Below are positions 1 through 12,099 of a DNA stretch of 64,000 bases, piece by piece. The position numbers were made by a program, and so were the translations under genes. Each line of letters begins with the position of its first letter. Positions within the stretch are counted from its first letter, which is position 1. The notes under the pieces are model-generated. The model was not told the origin of the DNA and made no database searches. It saw only the letters and a list, made by a program, of their open reading frames with translations. The DNA is from Acanthaster planci. Its lineage: Eukaryota; Echinodermata; Asteroidea; Valvatida; Acanthasteridae. Location: NCBI RefSeq assembly GCF_001949145.1, contig NW_019091397.1, forward strand, positions 248,344-312,343. Reading direction: 5' to 3'.

Positions 1-49
<49 letters not shown>
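1..49. repeat. (GA)n microsatellite
   Basis: An uninterrupted run of GA dinucleotides opens the window and ends where the sequence changes to gcgcttcgctc. It may continue to the left of the window. Confidence 0.97.
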
Positions 50-52
<3 letters not shown>

Positions 53-1312
53 TTCGCTCTGAGGAGATGCGGGTCTGCACAATGCCCTTTGGGAACTTGT
101 TAAAACTAAATGTAAAATCCCCTAGGAATCCAACTTGGTCTCAACTCTTGAAGAATCTCATAACAAACACACTTATCTCTTTACTGTCAATTGTCATAGG
201 CCCTGTCATCTGATAATTGTTGGAATAATTAAAGCAAATTTGGAATGCAATCACCGGACATCATGCTGTACTGAGTACATATATTACTCTTTGATTAATT
301 TGTGATTACCTAGCAGTTTCCTATCCTCATTTAAAAGTTGAGTGGACCCACTACGTCAAGGTGGCAATGCCCCCCACGTAACCTTGACATTACAAAACCC
401 CACAGAAACTTATTAGACTTCCAGTTCGGTTTGTACGCAAGACCAAATTTCAACATCCTTTCAATATGTGTGGAATAAAGTGACCTTGATTGGGATCGCA
501 GATAGCAACACAATGTTTCCCTTGCCGACTAAAAAGCATAATGGGCAATGAACGATGTAATGAATAGTTATTTCAAATATGCGCACTAAATTTATTTCGT
601 GTACATGTACCTTAAGCTCGTATAATTAATAGACTACCAGTGTTTGTAATTGTTGCTTCATCCCAGTGGAACGTACACAAAAATATCAATCAGGTAGTAT
701 GTATTACAAAATGTTGAAGTTCATCTCGTGAGGGCGCAGTTCAGTTTTCTCATAAGGGTTTGATTGCCCAAATGAAGATCTGCTACAGTTGCATTCACAT
801 TTGATCAACCCTGACGGTCTAGGGTGTATGTAAAATCTGAAAATCAGAGGACTGGGAACTGTTAAGGCTATTGGTATAAACAAACTAAGAAATGTCAATT
901 TCAAAGATGGGAAGAAAAATAATGTAAACATCAATTTCACACAATTCCTTCAAAAGTATAACTCCTTATTGCCTATTGAATTTGAAATGGACAAATTTGC
1001 GAGTGCACAGCAGCACAAACTCTGAATGAAGAATTTAAGTGCATGTTGAAAAATATATTCAAAATATTGAACATGAAACCTGGTCTAGAGGTTGAAGGAT
1101 TATCAGAGTTGAATACTCAAGTGTACTACTCTTTATGAAACATTCCGGGAACAAGTGCATTTGTATGTGTTTTAGGAGGTTTTACTAAAGTGTATTATAT
1201 AAAATCGGTGAAGTGTTTTTTCGCCATGAAGATTTCCAGGCATACATGCATGTGCACCTTTAATGTCATTATCGCATGATGTCAATATTTGCCAAAAGCA
1301 CTTCTTTTGAAG

Positions 1313-3200
1313 ATATCAGCAAGGTTTCCACCCAATCAGATATGCACTTCAAGAGATAATGCTTGGAAGAGTGCACATTTAATGTCATGTGACTTGTCAC
1401 AAGATGGCGTTATCATCATATCACATCACAGGGGTGAGATTGACCAACGATAAAACTAGCTGAAAACAGCTGAAAAAAAGCATAAAGAAGCTGAACTTTA
1501 AAAATTTCCCATAATTTTGCACACAGCCAGTGAGGGACAATTCATCGAGTCAATGCTGACAAAAGCACTCCATTCTCATATATCTGCAAGGTGTGAACCC
1601 AATTGGGCGTGCATTTCAGGAGATAGAGCACTTTAAAGGATGCACCTTTGATGTCATGTGACTTTAATATCGGTTGATGACATTGTCATCACATGAGGTC
1701 AGTCTCCTTCCCTTCATAACTATCTGCAAGGTTTCAACCCAATCAGATATGTACAATACAAATACAATACATACATTGTTTTTGCGGAAAGAGCGCAGAT
1801 TAGAGATTGCAAACGTTTTTCCCTTTTGGCATTCCAGATAATGCAATCTGCTCTCAATGCTTGGAAATTTGCTCCAGGCACTGTGCACTGCCTATGTTAC
1901 AGGCAGATATTGCACGTCAATGCACACAGTAGCCAATGCACAGTACATGGGATTTTTGAGTTCACAAATGCTGTAAGTTTTTTGTTGTTGGCGCTTCATC
2001 TGTATGAACAAATACACCTGTTAGGTACTTAATGCAGCTGACTCCACTGTTTTAACTGTCATTTAATGGACAATTCATGCTTATATCTGTTATAAAGTTG
2101 ATTTTGTACCGAATTTTGAAGAATAAAAAGGAATAAAATGGGCTTTTGGTCAGAAGAGGAGGAAGAAGAAGGAAGAAAAATACAGAATAAAGGAATTCCT
2201 GTTTTGCAAAATTGAAAAAAAGCCAATTAAATGGTTTTGTCAGTCTTAAAAGGACAGAACAAAGGGCTTTTTAGCATTTTCATTTTTTGTCAAGAAAGAA
2301 GCATTTGTTCATTTGAGATACTTCCACATTTCCATTTCTCACTTTTGCTTAAGGATGTACCTCAGAGCTACAAATATTTACTAAAAATAACTCTAATATT
2401 TTCTTTGGTGAGTCATATCGAGGAAATGTGCTAACCCTTTTATACATTAGAAGATATGGAGAAGAAAGTGAAGACATATTTAACATAACTTCGTCTGATC
2501 ACTTTTTCTCCATTTCTCACTACCTACCAAATTTCAACCCAAGCAGACAGGTACATAATTGTTACAGGGGAATGTCACGTGATTTCTCACCAGATGATGA
2601 CATCTTCATATGAGGTCAATATTTACTTTCCTTTTACGTCACTTTCTTTTTGAGATATAAGCAAAGTTTGAACACAATACAACGTGCAGTGAAGGGATAT
2701 AGTGCTTTGTACATTACACCTTTAATATCATGCGACCTACACGTGTTACTTAATGGAGTCATCATCACATCAGGTCAATAGTCGTCTAAAGCCTTCCCCT
2801 TTTAAGGTATCTGCAAGGTTTGAATTCAATCAGACATGTACTTCATGAGATATACTACATTGACATGTCGTCATCATCACGAGATCAACTGCATCTGTAA
2901 CACTTCCCTTTCTAATGTCTGCAAAGTTTCAACCCAGCAGACATGTACTTAATGAAATATGGTCCTTAAAGGATGCACAAATTTGAGATTTTAAGCACTT
3001 TGTCATCCCATACAATGCCATCTGCTCTCAGTGCCATGTGCTTGGAAATTTGCCAACTCTTGAGTATAATGCCCTATACACTGTGTGCTGCCTGTTTTAC
3101 AGGCAGATAATTCACGTCCCCACACATAGTACCCAATGCACAGTACGCGAATGGGACTTGCAAAACCCTTTGCCTTTTCTGCAAAATTGCAAAAAAGCCG
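1313..3200. repeat. Cluster of diverged local repeats
   Basis: The phrase 'caaggtttcaacccaatcag' and close variants recur near 1320, 1587, 1717, 2655, 2808 and 2923. Each is followed by variants of 'atgtacttcaggagata' and 'tttaatgtcatgtgac'. A larger block at about 1717-1990 is repeated at about 2923-3180, including 'gcttggaaatttgc' and 'ttacaggcagata'. Both are in the same orientation. The pattern suggests an old tandemly expanded or repeatedly inserted family; no protein or termini could be assigned. Confidence 0.8.
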
Positions 3201-3400
3201 AACAGAAAAAAAAACCTTAACAGAAACAAGCGCTGTTTCGGTGACCAACGTCACCGGAACAGCTAAAAAACAAAATATAACAAAAAAAAAATCTTAAGGA
3301 AAACAAATGAAAACGAAGATGAACCAAACAGTATTACTAAGTGATTAAAGTCTGATCATTTAAAAAGCAATTTATTATTATAAAATAATGACAGACTCAC

Positions 3401-3571
3401 CCCAATTATTCCACCAATTAGTTTCTTAAAGTTGTCTCGTCTACTTTTTTCACTGGTAAGTTTCTTGTGATCTTCTTTGAATATAAAGCGACGATCGAAA
3501 GTCTGAAGAGCCTCTTGTGTGACTCCTGGTATCTGTAACATCACTTCTTGGAGGACATCGAATCTAGGCCG
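3401..3571 (-). CDS. XPO5: Exportin-5, penultimate visible coding region (exon 8 of 8 seen)
   Basis: This is the most C-terminal exon seen: 57 codons in phase 0, with an acceptor reading ttgtag before CGGCCTAG and a donor reading GGG|gtgagt. The product starts RPRFDVLQEVMLQIPG and ends SRRDNFKKLIGGIIG, resembling the exportin-5 stretch just before its C-terminal tail. Exportin-5 is a HEAT-repeat karyopherin that carries pre-miRNA hairpins, and some tRNAs, out of the nucleus with RanGTP. It joins without gap to the exon at 10479-10616, as the YESL to RPRF junction corresponds to YEAL-RPRY in the vertebrate protein. No stop codon is present, so at least one more exon follows to the left. Identification rests on recalled family sequence, not a search. 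Confidence 0.85.
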
Positions 3572-4089
3572 CTACAATAATTATAATAGGATGTAAACAT
3601 ATCATTAAATTGAAAATGAATTAAACAGAATATGAAAGGATATGACCATTTTTAAGGGCCCATGAAAAGTGGTTTTATTAGTTTTAAATTTTTTTAATTT
3701 TTTATTTTTTTATTAATAAATGAAAGAAAAAATGTTGGCAAACCTGAGAGGTATCTTATTAATATAGAAAATTTGCATATCTGTGATGTACATTTGAGAA
3801 GACATCGTCATGTGCTGCTAGTGTATCAATGCTTGTCTGGGTCAAGTTCTGAAAATTTAGTCCTATTTTGGGTGTGTTGCTTAACAAGCTTTCTGACTAA
3901 AGTGAATTTCGGCAAATTTGAAAACTGGAAGTCAGGCTGACCAGGGCCAAATGGTCAGGACAGACAGCAAGCTCCAAACTGTGCAGGGAGCATTTCAAGC
4001 TAGAGTGTTTTCTTCAAAACATGTACGACTCATTTAGGATTAGATTTAAACAATTGCCGAAACCAGGCACTATGCCCACGATCTCTGGG

Positions 4090-4330
4090 AGATCAAAGAA
4101 AGCCCCAAAACAAAGATGAAGAGGAGTATACCAGGCAAGATATGGGATGGAGGGGTACCCACCCACCTGTCCATCCCTATTCACACTGTAGACTACTGTT
4201 ACCCAACACATCCCCCCAGAAGTCTGTAAAAAATTCCTGAGATTCTGATCAAACAATGACCAACACAAAGGCGGGGGGGTGTTCTCTGACCCATATCTTG
4301 CTTCAAATGAAGAAGGGCTTTCATGAAACA
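4090..4330 (+). repeat. Unclassified interspersed repeat, copy 1
   Basis: This segment reappears in inverted orientation at about 45385-45590. Shared words include 'ccaggcaagatatgggatgg', 'aggggtaccc', 'attcctgagattctgatcaa' and 'caatgaccaacacaaaggcg'. The overlapping open frames seen here (for example 4014-4415 minus) are therefore judged to be repeat sequence and not genes. Confidence 0.85.
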
Positions 4331-5149
4331 CAAATGAGAAAGGATAAAAAATGCTTCCAAACTGCCCCTGGCTATTCCACTCAATATTCCCTTGTGTATG
4401 GATCGTTGTGCCCATTTATGTATGCCGCAACACCAATATGTAATGCAGTGACTGTACCGTGTGTGCATCATGTTTGTGGACACGAACACATGCATGTATA
4501 TGTACAGTATATATTTTACGTTCAAACATTCCGTGGGCTGGTCCAGACGTACCAAAATGGTGTCTTGCTATAATTCTGCTGCTATTTTGGGTGGGCTCTC
4601 AAAAGTGTGCCACATATAACACCATCATTTAGTAGGATAAACATTCATTAAAGGGATCAGTGAAAAATTAATGACAACAAAGGGAACTTTATTTCATTTT
4701 TACATCCTCACTGTACCATTGGTATACTAATGAACATTTTAAACAGTTAAGTAACAGTTTGTCCACAGATTTCTTCATGCAGCCTTTAAACCCGGAACCT
4801 TAATATAATACTACGCATGTTGATCATTTGGTTTATTTCATTTTATTTCCCATACTATACACGATTTAAATAAAATAAGGTAATGAAAGTAATTTAAATA
4901 GTATGGAGGGAGGTCAGACAAAAAGCCGAAGATTTTACGGGGTCTGCCCCCTGCAAAGATAATACATGTAAATTTAAAATTCTCTAGAGAAAAAATACCA
5001 AAATTAATAATACAGAGTAATGTGTGAATATCTTCATTAGTTCAAGTTAGTAAATAGCTGTGTACAACAGCGACACAAAATCCTAACTACAGATTTAAAA
5101 ATGTATAAATACAACTTTGGCATTGTTTAGAAGAAATCATACTCTCAGT

Positions 5150-7336
5150 TGTCCGTCACATTTAATAAAAGTTTCCTATAATGCCTTTTACAAGTTGCAA
5201 TTGTCGTCATTGGGCAAAGAGATCTGAATTAGTTCCAGAGAAGGGGGTCCCTGGTATCTAACAGTTGAAAGGCGAATAGATGTTCTGACTTTATCAATAT
5301 GAAGCTTATTTGAAGACCTGGTGTTATAATTGTGAATATCAGTGTTCCTTGCAAAATAAATTTAATATTCAGAGGCAGTATTCCTTTTCCAAACTTCAAA
5401 AGATCTAAAAAAAAACACCAATGGTATGTTCCAGTTTGTCCAGGCTAGATGTTACTTTATAAACTAAATGAATCAGGGCAAGTTGAGTTGAATGTTTTGC
5501 CCTGAATCCATATTGAAATTGTGCAAGTATATTAAATCTAGACATAAACTGTTCAAGGCGGTAAGCAACTAATCGTTCCAACAATTTTGAGAAGCAAGGC
5601 AAAACAGATATAGGGCAATAATTTTTGGCCTGGGAACAATCCCCATTTTTGAAGACAAATAACTTTAGCAATTTTAAGTTGGTCAGGAACCTAACCAGAT
5701 ATTAAAGAAAGATTGAAAATATCAGTTAAGGGTTGAAAAATAAAAGGAGCAATATTTTTAATAAGAATATTATGAATTTCATCATAACCCATGCTTTTCT
5801 TATTACGAAGGTTTCTAATACAATCAAGTTCTTCCTGTGTAATTGGGCTCAAAAATAAGCAGTCAGGGAAGCTACATTTTAAACATTTCAAAGAGTCAGA
5901 AGTGCTCTAAATCTTTACCAATATTTGTAAAGTATTGATTAAAGTGTTCAGCAATCAATTTAGAGTCATTAGAGTCACAATCCTTAATTTTGATGGGTTG
6001 AAAAGGCTTAGTATTTTTAAGTTTTCTAATCAACATCTCATTGACGATTTTCCAGGTATTTTAGCTTTCTCTCGCTCAAAAGAAGCGGAAGCAGTATCTT
6101 GCATGTTCTAATTATAGAAGTTAATTTGTTTTTATATCTGTTATATTTTAGTTAATTGACCTGTGAAGGATTTTTGAGATATATTTTATAAAGTTTATTT
6201 TTCTTACTTATAGATTTTAATAAGCCTTTAGAAATCCAAGGATCTTTTGATTGTTTCGAATTAGATTTGCATTTGGTATAAGGCATATATTTATCAATCA
6301 GATCACCTAACTTGGCTATGAACTGTGAATATTGCACATTTACACTTTCACTTGTGGTTACAGAATCTCAGGTTACTTGAGCTAATTTGTTTTTCAGAGC
6401 AGCAGTATTACGGGCCGACGTATTTCTTTTCCATACATAGCCACTTCTGTGTTTAGCTTGAACAAGGCCCTGGCTAGATAATATAATTGGAAGGTGATCA
6501 CTGAAATTTGATAAAACAATAAAAGTAGAGACTGCTGTTTTTCGTAAAGATATCATCAATCAATGTGGCCAAATTTTCAGTTAATCTAGTAGGTTTATCA
6601 ACAGTAGGGCGGAAAAGATATGTATAGAAGAAGTTTAGTGCATCATTAGTACCAGAATGAGTTTCACTGTTTAGTAAATTCATATTGAAGTCCCCATTAA
6701 ATAACAGATTTTTGATTCCCATTCAATTTTCTCAAGTACTGATTCAAAATCGTCTATGAAGGTCTTGAGGGAAAGACTGGGGGGTCGGTAGACCACACCA
6801 ATAAGAGTATTTCTAGTATTAGCTTTAATTTCTATAAAAAAGGATTCATATGACCGGGTAGAAATCAACAAATCAGGATGTAAAACAGACGACAATGAAG
6901 CTTTAATATACATCATTATGCCTCCACCTGCATGATTATGTCTCTTTTTAAACTCAATATTGTAATCTGGCATGGACACGATAGAATTGGGGTCTGATTA
7001 AGCCATGTCTCAGTAAGGCCAATAATTTGGAATTCAGTCCCCATTTTTTTCAAATGAGTGCTGAAGAGAATCATAGTTTTTGTTGAGACCTTTTATATTG
7101 GCATGGTATAACAAAGACGAATCCCCTATCGCATGACGTTTAGCTCGTACCTGTTCTTCACTAAGGTATTCAGATCCACACGTACTAAGCATGAATTCGG
7201 AGTATTCAGCATCAGGTGGTATGGGATTAAATATGTTGTTGTTTGAATGATTGATGATATAACCTGCTGTCGAGTGTGAATCAGTATTGGCTAGGCTATT
7301 TGTACTACTTAAATAGCTACTATTGGAATTGGGCAT
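5150..7336 (-). pseudogene. LINE endonuclease-reverse transcriptase, broken
   Basis: Translated pieces give an APE-type endonuclease and part of a reverse transcriptase. Endonuclease pieces: LLYHANIKGLNKNYDS; HNHAGGGIMMYI; TLIGVVYRPPS; LLFNGDFNMNLL; FSDHLPI. RT pieces: NKKSMGYDEIHN; NYCPISVLPCFSKLLERLV; FQYGFRAKHSTQLALIHLV. These are hallmarks of the Jockey/CR1 superfamily. Reading is lost in a poly-T run near 5405, just before the expected catalytic segment. It then jumps to a C-terminal tail (HNYNTRSSNKLHIDK and YQGPLLWN) at about 5340-5215. The catalytic palm is therefore deleted. Several additional frameshifts occur near 5690, 6370, 6500 and 7030. Confidence 0.85.
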
Positions 7337-7820
7337 GAGGATTTAAATAACAATAAGGCATTGATGGACCTGAAAAGACTCGACTAAAAGCTGTTTCCAG
7401 GGGCTTCTGAAGGGCGTCCGTAGAAACCATCATCAACACAGTATATCAGCGAATTGACAATATTTACCTCTAAAAACTGAATATGGCCCAGATGAATATT
7501 GGTACTAACTAGATATACCAAACTTTCTACATTTAACATCAAAATCGGGATGAGAGGAAATTAGGTATGCATGTATTTAAACAGCCAAAAGTTGCATGAT
7601 TGTGATGATTTAAGGATAGTCATAATTTGAACTAATGAAGGGAAAAGAAATTTAAGAACAAAACTATAAAAACCAGGAATAACAAGCAGCTACAGACTTG
7701 AACTTGCAGATGTCATCAGAAGGATTGCACTTTCCCTGAGGCGGAACATCTTGGCACAGACCAAGGGATATAGGTGAAGCTGACCACTGAAAAGATGCCA
7801 GGTGTCTTTCTCGAAGTTTC

Positions 7821-8568
7821 TTACATTACATACATGTAAGCTGTAACGTTGTCTGATATGAAGATGTTAGATCGCTTGAACTTGTTATTCTTGCGTGTTC
7901 TTGATGCGTTTTTGAAGATGAATTGCCAATCAGTGTAACGGAGTAGTCGGCAGTGGATGGGACAGGGAACGGGGTGTTGCAGACCGATCACTGCCGTCTG
8001 CAGAGCCGATAGCAAGGCGCCGTCGAGTGGGGGTACGGTGAGCTCTCTCGATCTCAATCAATGTTGCCACCCTCCAGCTTCACATGGTTGCAGAAGAAAT
8101 TTGACAAAAATTACTGGCAAGTTAAGCTATCTTCAGCCCCCTCTGGAATGCTGTTTAGCATGATGTTGTTCTTCTGCTTCAATTTTCGAGGTCATCAATG
8201 CAATCCTCAAGCTTAGAGACACACCGGTAATTACCGTTTGCACAGTTGTTAATAAGGCCAATACATTCCCGGTGTGTATCACCAATCAGGTTCAAGCTTG
8301 TCTTCAGTTCACTGATTACATGATCATGAGTGGAGACAGTCTGACTTACATCAGAAAGCTTGATTTCCAGGTTGGATATCTTGTCCCTCATAGCGGCAAG
8401 GGTCTCCAGGATCTTGTCAAGTTTACTATTGACTTGGTTGATTGCATCATGACAAGCACATCGATGACCACCATCTTGACTGTCACTCGGGGTCGGCGAA
8501 TAAGAGCGAGGATCTTTACTCTGTTTTCTCAATGATTTTGTGACTTCCGTTGGCTCAGACATGATCAT
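7821..8568 (-). pseudogene. LINE ORF1 (coiled coil plus L1-type RNA-binding domain), broken
   Basis: The first piece (8568-8179) has acidic and serine-rich residues, then a CHDAINQVNSKLDKILETL heptad-rich coiled coil of about 90 residues. In a shifted frame comes NNIMLNSIPEGAEDSLTCQ, followed by an IERAH segment. Then in another frame CRLLRYTDWQFIFKNA and SNIFISDNVT. The same order of motifs (NNLVFLHIPEGSED, MERAHRS, FLRYSDKQMILRAA, KVFVSEDFT) is seen in the intact ORF1 at 29179-30102. This is therefore an L1-type ORF1, the trimeric RNA chaperone that coats LINE RNA. At least two frameshifts are present. Confidence 0.75.
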
Positions 8569-10478
8569 GATGATTTCAATGCAGGGATGAGATTATGTAA
8601 CTTGTGGTCCCTTGAGAATAAATGCTATCTTAATAAATTTTCTCAAGGATTGATCTAAACCCCTGTCTGTTAGCTACCTGCCACTGAGCCTCCTTAAAAC
8701 AATGGGGCATGCCTGCCCCTAAATGCTTTGCATGCTTGCCATAACATCAGGACAAGCTTGCCCAAAATCTTTGCCAAGCTTGGCATCGCCAAGCCCACTT
8801 TTCCTTGGTACACTTGCCAACCTTGCCCACTTACTAGCCCCAAGGGGGGTTCTAACCTAAGCTTTAATAATATGTCACATATCTTATGCCCAAATTACTT
8901 AACCACTTTTCAAATTACTTTAAAGAGTGCCGTTCTATCTGCCGTTGGTATATGATTGGTAAGCCCCACCGGTACAAGTGACTGCTTGACCTACTGTTCA
9001 AATATTGATCACAACTTCCTATTGTTTTAAAATGTTCATATTGAAATTCTCATTTGATAATTATTTACTATATTCTCCCCCCCCCCACCTATTGTGGGTT
9101 GAGTCTACCACTGTATACTGACCAGATTACCAATACATATGCATTATTTCCTGGTCCATTACTTCCATTCGCTGAAATCTCGATCACTAATATTGCGCAC
9201 TCTCTCACCCCCCACGATGATGCGCGAAGTGCACCGAGGCCGTGTGGGAAGGAGGAAGAGAGATTGGTTATCTGGTAGGTATGCAGTAGTAGACTCAACT
9301 CACATTAGGTGGGGGAGAGTCTACAGGGTTTCCCAGGATGACAAGTCCATTGAGAACAACACCTCTGGAAAGTGTACATACAGCCCAAGCAGGAGGATAT
9401 GCTGGAGAGGGATACCATGCATATGCTTCATGTGTTTCGCTGTGGTACAGTGCACATGGGGCACGCTTCCAGTGTGCTGTTCCGCTTTTGGTTACAATCA
9501 TGGCAGATATTAATATTATCAATGATACAGTCAGAATTTTGATTGGTGTTACCAGTGTATAATTCCAAAGGATGTCAACACTGTACTTAACAATGAAAGA
9601 AAGCACCACATTTAAGTAAATGTTGAAAGGTCAGGTAAAGCATACTCATGAGTCACTGTGCTGACACCTTAATTACCCCATCCAGTTTCAGTAAAATTCT
9701 TATGTCAAACTTTAAAGCACAGACAGTATTAACATTTTTATTACACTATCATCTTGGTAACCCCCCAAGTTCAGTGCACATAAGCCTTTGGCCTTTCATC
9801 CATCCATATCATCTTGTAATGTAATAGGATCAACATCCTTTCCAACAACATATTTCTTTTTTCAGGTGTATTTTATTTTTCAAAAAAGTACTGTATTTCT
9901 TAGCTATCCCTAGCAATCCATTCTGCACCCCAGAGATATACCCTTGAAACGTCTGCTCTCAATGCTCACACAGTCCATCACCTTCAATTGCATCCTCCAG
10001 TCCTCAGCAAGTAAAGCCTGCTGATGTTAGCCCCAGGATGCAGAATACCATGCACTCTCACCAGCTTCCCCGTCTTCCAGTCAATAACCTTCAATTAACT
10101 CCACCTTCATAGTCCAGTCAGCAATCCAAGCACTAAACCTCATTAGTTCCATTGCTCAGGTATTTACCACCTGCACCATCTGACTACCATGCAGCTTATA
10201 AATCTTTGTTCTCCTGATGTACTCTTGGCTAAGTTTTCAATTATCCATGTATCATGCTGTCCACCTCAAAAGCACAAAGATACTTGTATCCCTCACTCTT
10301 TTCCCAACACCTTCAACCATGACCCATCAGGCAGAGGAATGCCATCAGAATCTACACTCTTTCCTGTTCTCAAAGTCAACACTACACAATTATTATTTTT
10401 TCGTCATCATCTTATCATCATCTTCATCATGATCTTAATTATGTTCAAGTATTTATGAAATATATATGGTTTCCTCAC

Positions 10479-10616
10479 CAAAGATTCGTAGTGTTGGAAG
10501 GTCTTTTGAACCAGCAATGCCAGACAAGTGTCATGTTGTCCATGGACTTGAAGACCAAGCAGAAGACAAGTGAACAGATACTTGGCAGCACCAAGAGTGA
10601 TGGGTTTTTCCACGAT
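10479..10616 (-). CDS. XPO5: Exportin-5, internal exon (7 of 8 seen)
   Basis: An exon of 46 codons in phase 0 at both ends, with acceptor gattttacag and donor TTTG|gtgagg. The product runs from IVEKPITLGAAKYLF through GLQVHGQHDTCLALLV to FQHYESL. The 'LQ-HGQHD' block matches the exportin-5 C-terminal HEAT region. It continues directly from the WPILQQ end of the exon at 28021-28125 and into RPRF at 3571, giving the expected spacing with no missing residues. Confidence 0.87.
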
Positions 10617-12099
10617 CTGTAAAATCATAACATTTCTATCTGATCAAATCATATCTGACAAGCATCACAACAGACAAGATCTTTAACCCTATACAGACTG
10701 GGGATGTTCTCTGTAGAAATGTTGCCACTTCTCCCAAACCACTGCAAATATCAAATTGTCCTTTTGTGACTTGTTTTCCAAAGTCTTGCACAACTTTTTG
10801 TAGTGCCACTCCCAGAGAAATGAAGAAAAAATTACCCCCCCCTTAGAAGATACAAACCTTCCTTTTATTAGACCACAGCCTGCACAACCAATCGGCCTAG
10901 GGATCACCAGTTACCATGGTCACTCCCTTCTGATTGGTCAAGACACCCAGCAGGAAGTGCACTCACCCCATTGTTCACCTTGGCTGTATCTGAAGTCATT
11001 CCTTGTTGAGCAGCCAACGATTAAACATCATAAGTTCTATGCAATCATAATAATCTCTGCATAATCTTTGCTCATTTTATAGCTTTCAACCTCTCGGGGC
11101 TGGCCTATATTTTGATACCAACATTGAGAAAATTGGACAAAAGGTTTACATGTTAAATGTTGTTGCAATAAAGGGTAAAGGTTCATCCAAAAACTGAAGT
11201 TTCTTTGCACTTGTGGATGTGTCATTCAGACTTGTTGAAATAAATTCCTTTACTTGCAAGTTGTATGTTTTCCTTCTCATCATGAATGCCACATCTAATG
11301 CTGATGTCAGAGCAAATCCATAAAAATTCAAAATGATAAAATTCAAAAGATAAGATTTGGAAAGGCAAATTTGTTGACCTTTTGCAGCTCTATCGTGAGA
11401 ATGCGCACCCAACTCTTACTGAGGTGGGTAAGGGTACTGAGATATTCGCGGTGGAGGGCGGGTGCATGAACCTGTGGTGTCTGCCTGCTAGAATATTTTG
11501 TTCCATAAATGGCTATCGGCCTTTAGTATCTTCATGGCTATTACATAAAGTGACACATTTCCCAAGTTGGGCTATTCCTTAAATATGAAATGATCCATAT
11601 GGTGTCACACCAATTTCCAAATTTTGAGCCCATTGAGCCCAGGTACACGGGAGCTGTGAGACTCAGAGTGTCTCCCTCGGCTACCAAGCTCCCACAAGTC
11701 GTGCATGAAAAGTTGGATAAAGAGATCCTTGGCTGCATTGCTGACCCCTTTTCTGAGCCCCCACTCCCTCATTTACAATGTTCTTCCATCAGATTAGTAC
11801 CAAAAAGTGCACCAAATTCAGTTCCAAAGTGCAGTCCCGCCACCATATTCATCCTTTTCAAAGTGGCGAAAGCCACCCGAGCTGAAGTGGGGAAGGATGG
11901 GAGGGAGCGGCTTAGCAGGAATAAGTATCACTAGGAAACCCGACCCACTCCAGGTGGGGGAGGAGTCTCCTGCGTTCACATATCCCTATCCAGCCTACAT
12001 ATGCAGAGTGGCACCAAACCCTGGACGTGGGTCCGCATCAGGAGTGTCGTTACTAAACGGAATATAAGGCAGGTCTCGCAAGAGTGAGCACTCGTCAGG

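Larger units (their letters stand above)
1..3400 (-). other. Non-coding stretch 3' of the last visible XPO5 exon (terminal intron)
   Basis: The exon at 3401-3571 ends in a consensus gtgagt donor, so this stretch should be intron. The final XPO5 coding exon, which in the family encodes a short C-terminal tail, was searched for on the minus strand and not recognised; it probably lies left of the window. The stretch holds the (GA)n tract and a cluster of diverged local repeats from about 1.3 kb. Short open frames here show no coding features. Confidence 0.6.
4830..8570 (-). mobile_element. Decayed non-LTR retrotransposon (Jockey/CR1-like polymerase, L1-type ORF1)
   Basis: A minus-strand LINE about 3.7 kb long. 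From its 5' end (right) it shows: a coiled-coil ORF1 head (8568-8179); an ORF1 RNA-binding remnant (about 8160-7821); an endonuclease (7336-6370); the start of a reverse transcriptase (5891-5405); a C-terminal RT tail (about 5340-5150); and a 3' UTR ending near an A-rich ATAAAATGAAATAAA repeat at 4830. Every reading frame carries stops or shifts. The RT palm with its catalytic box is missing between about 5405 and 5350, so the copy cannot be active. It sits in the same sense as the host XPO5 gene. Confidence 0.82.
3572..10478 (-). other. XPO5 intron, 6.9 kb
   Basis: Holds one copy of an unclassified repeat (4090-4330) and the decayed minus-strand LINE (about 4830-8570). The stretch 8640-8850 is rich in the word 'cttgcc' and its inverse, but its origin is unclear. 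About 9395-9560 shows a weak relationship to 46375-46540 around the words 'atcatggcaga'. I see nothing assignable in 9560-10470. Confidence 0.75.

Noticed and set aside
704-940. Hydrophobic minus-strand frame as the missing last XPO5 exon
   Set aside because: It has no similarity to the exportin C-terminal tail and lacks a suitable acceptor.
4014-4555. Overlapping open frames on both strands (up to 133 codons)
   Set aside because: They lie in a repeat with an inverted copy at 45.4 kb, where the frames are not kept.
8640-8850. Repeated cttgcc/ggcaag words as a regulatory array or CRISPR-like array
   Set aside because: Spacing is irregular, there are no unique spacers of equal size, and the host is a eukaryote.
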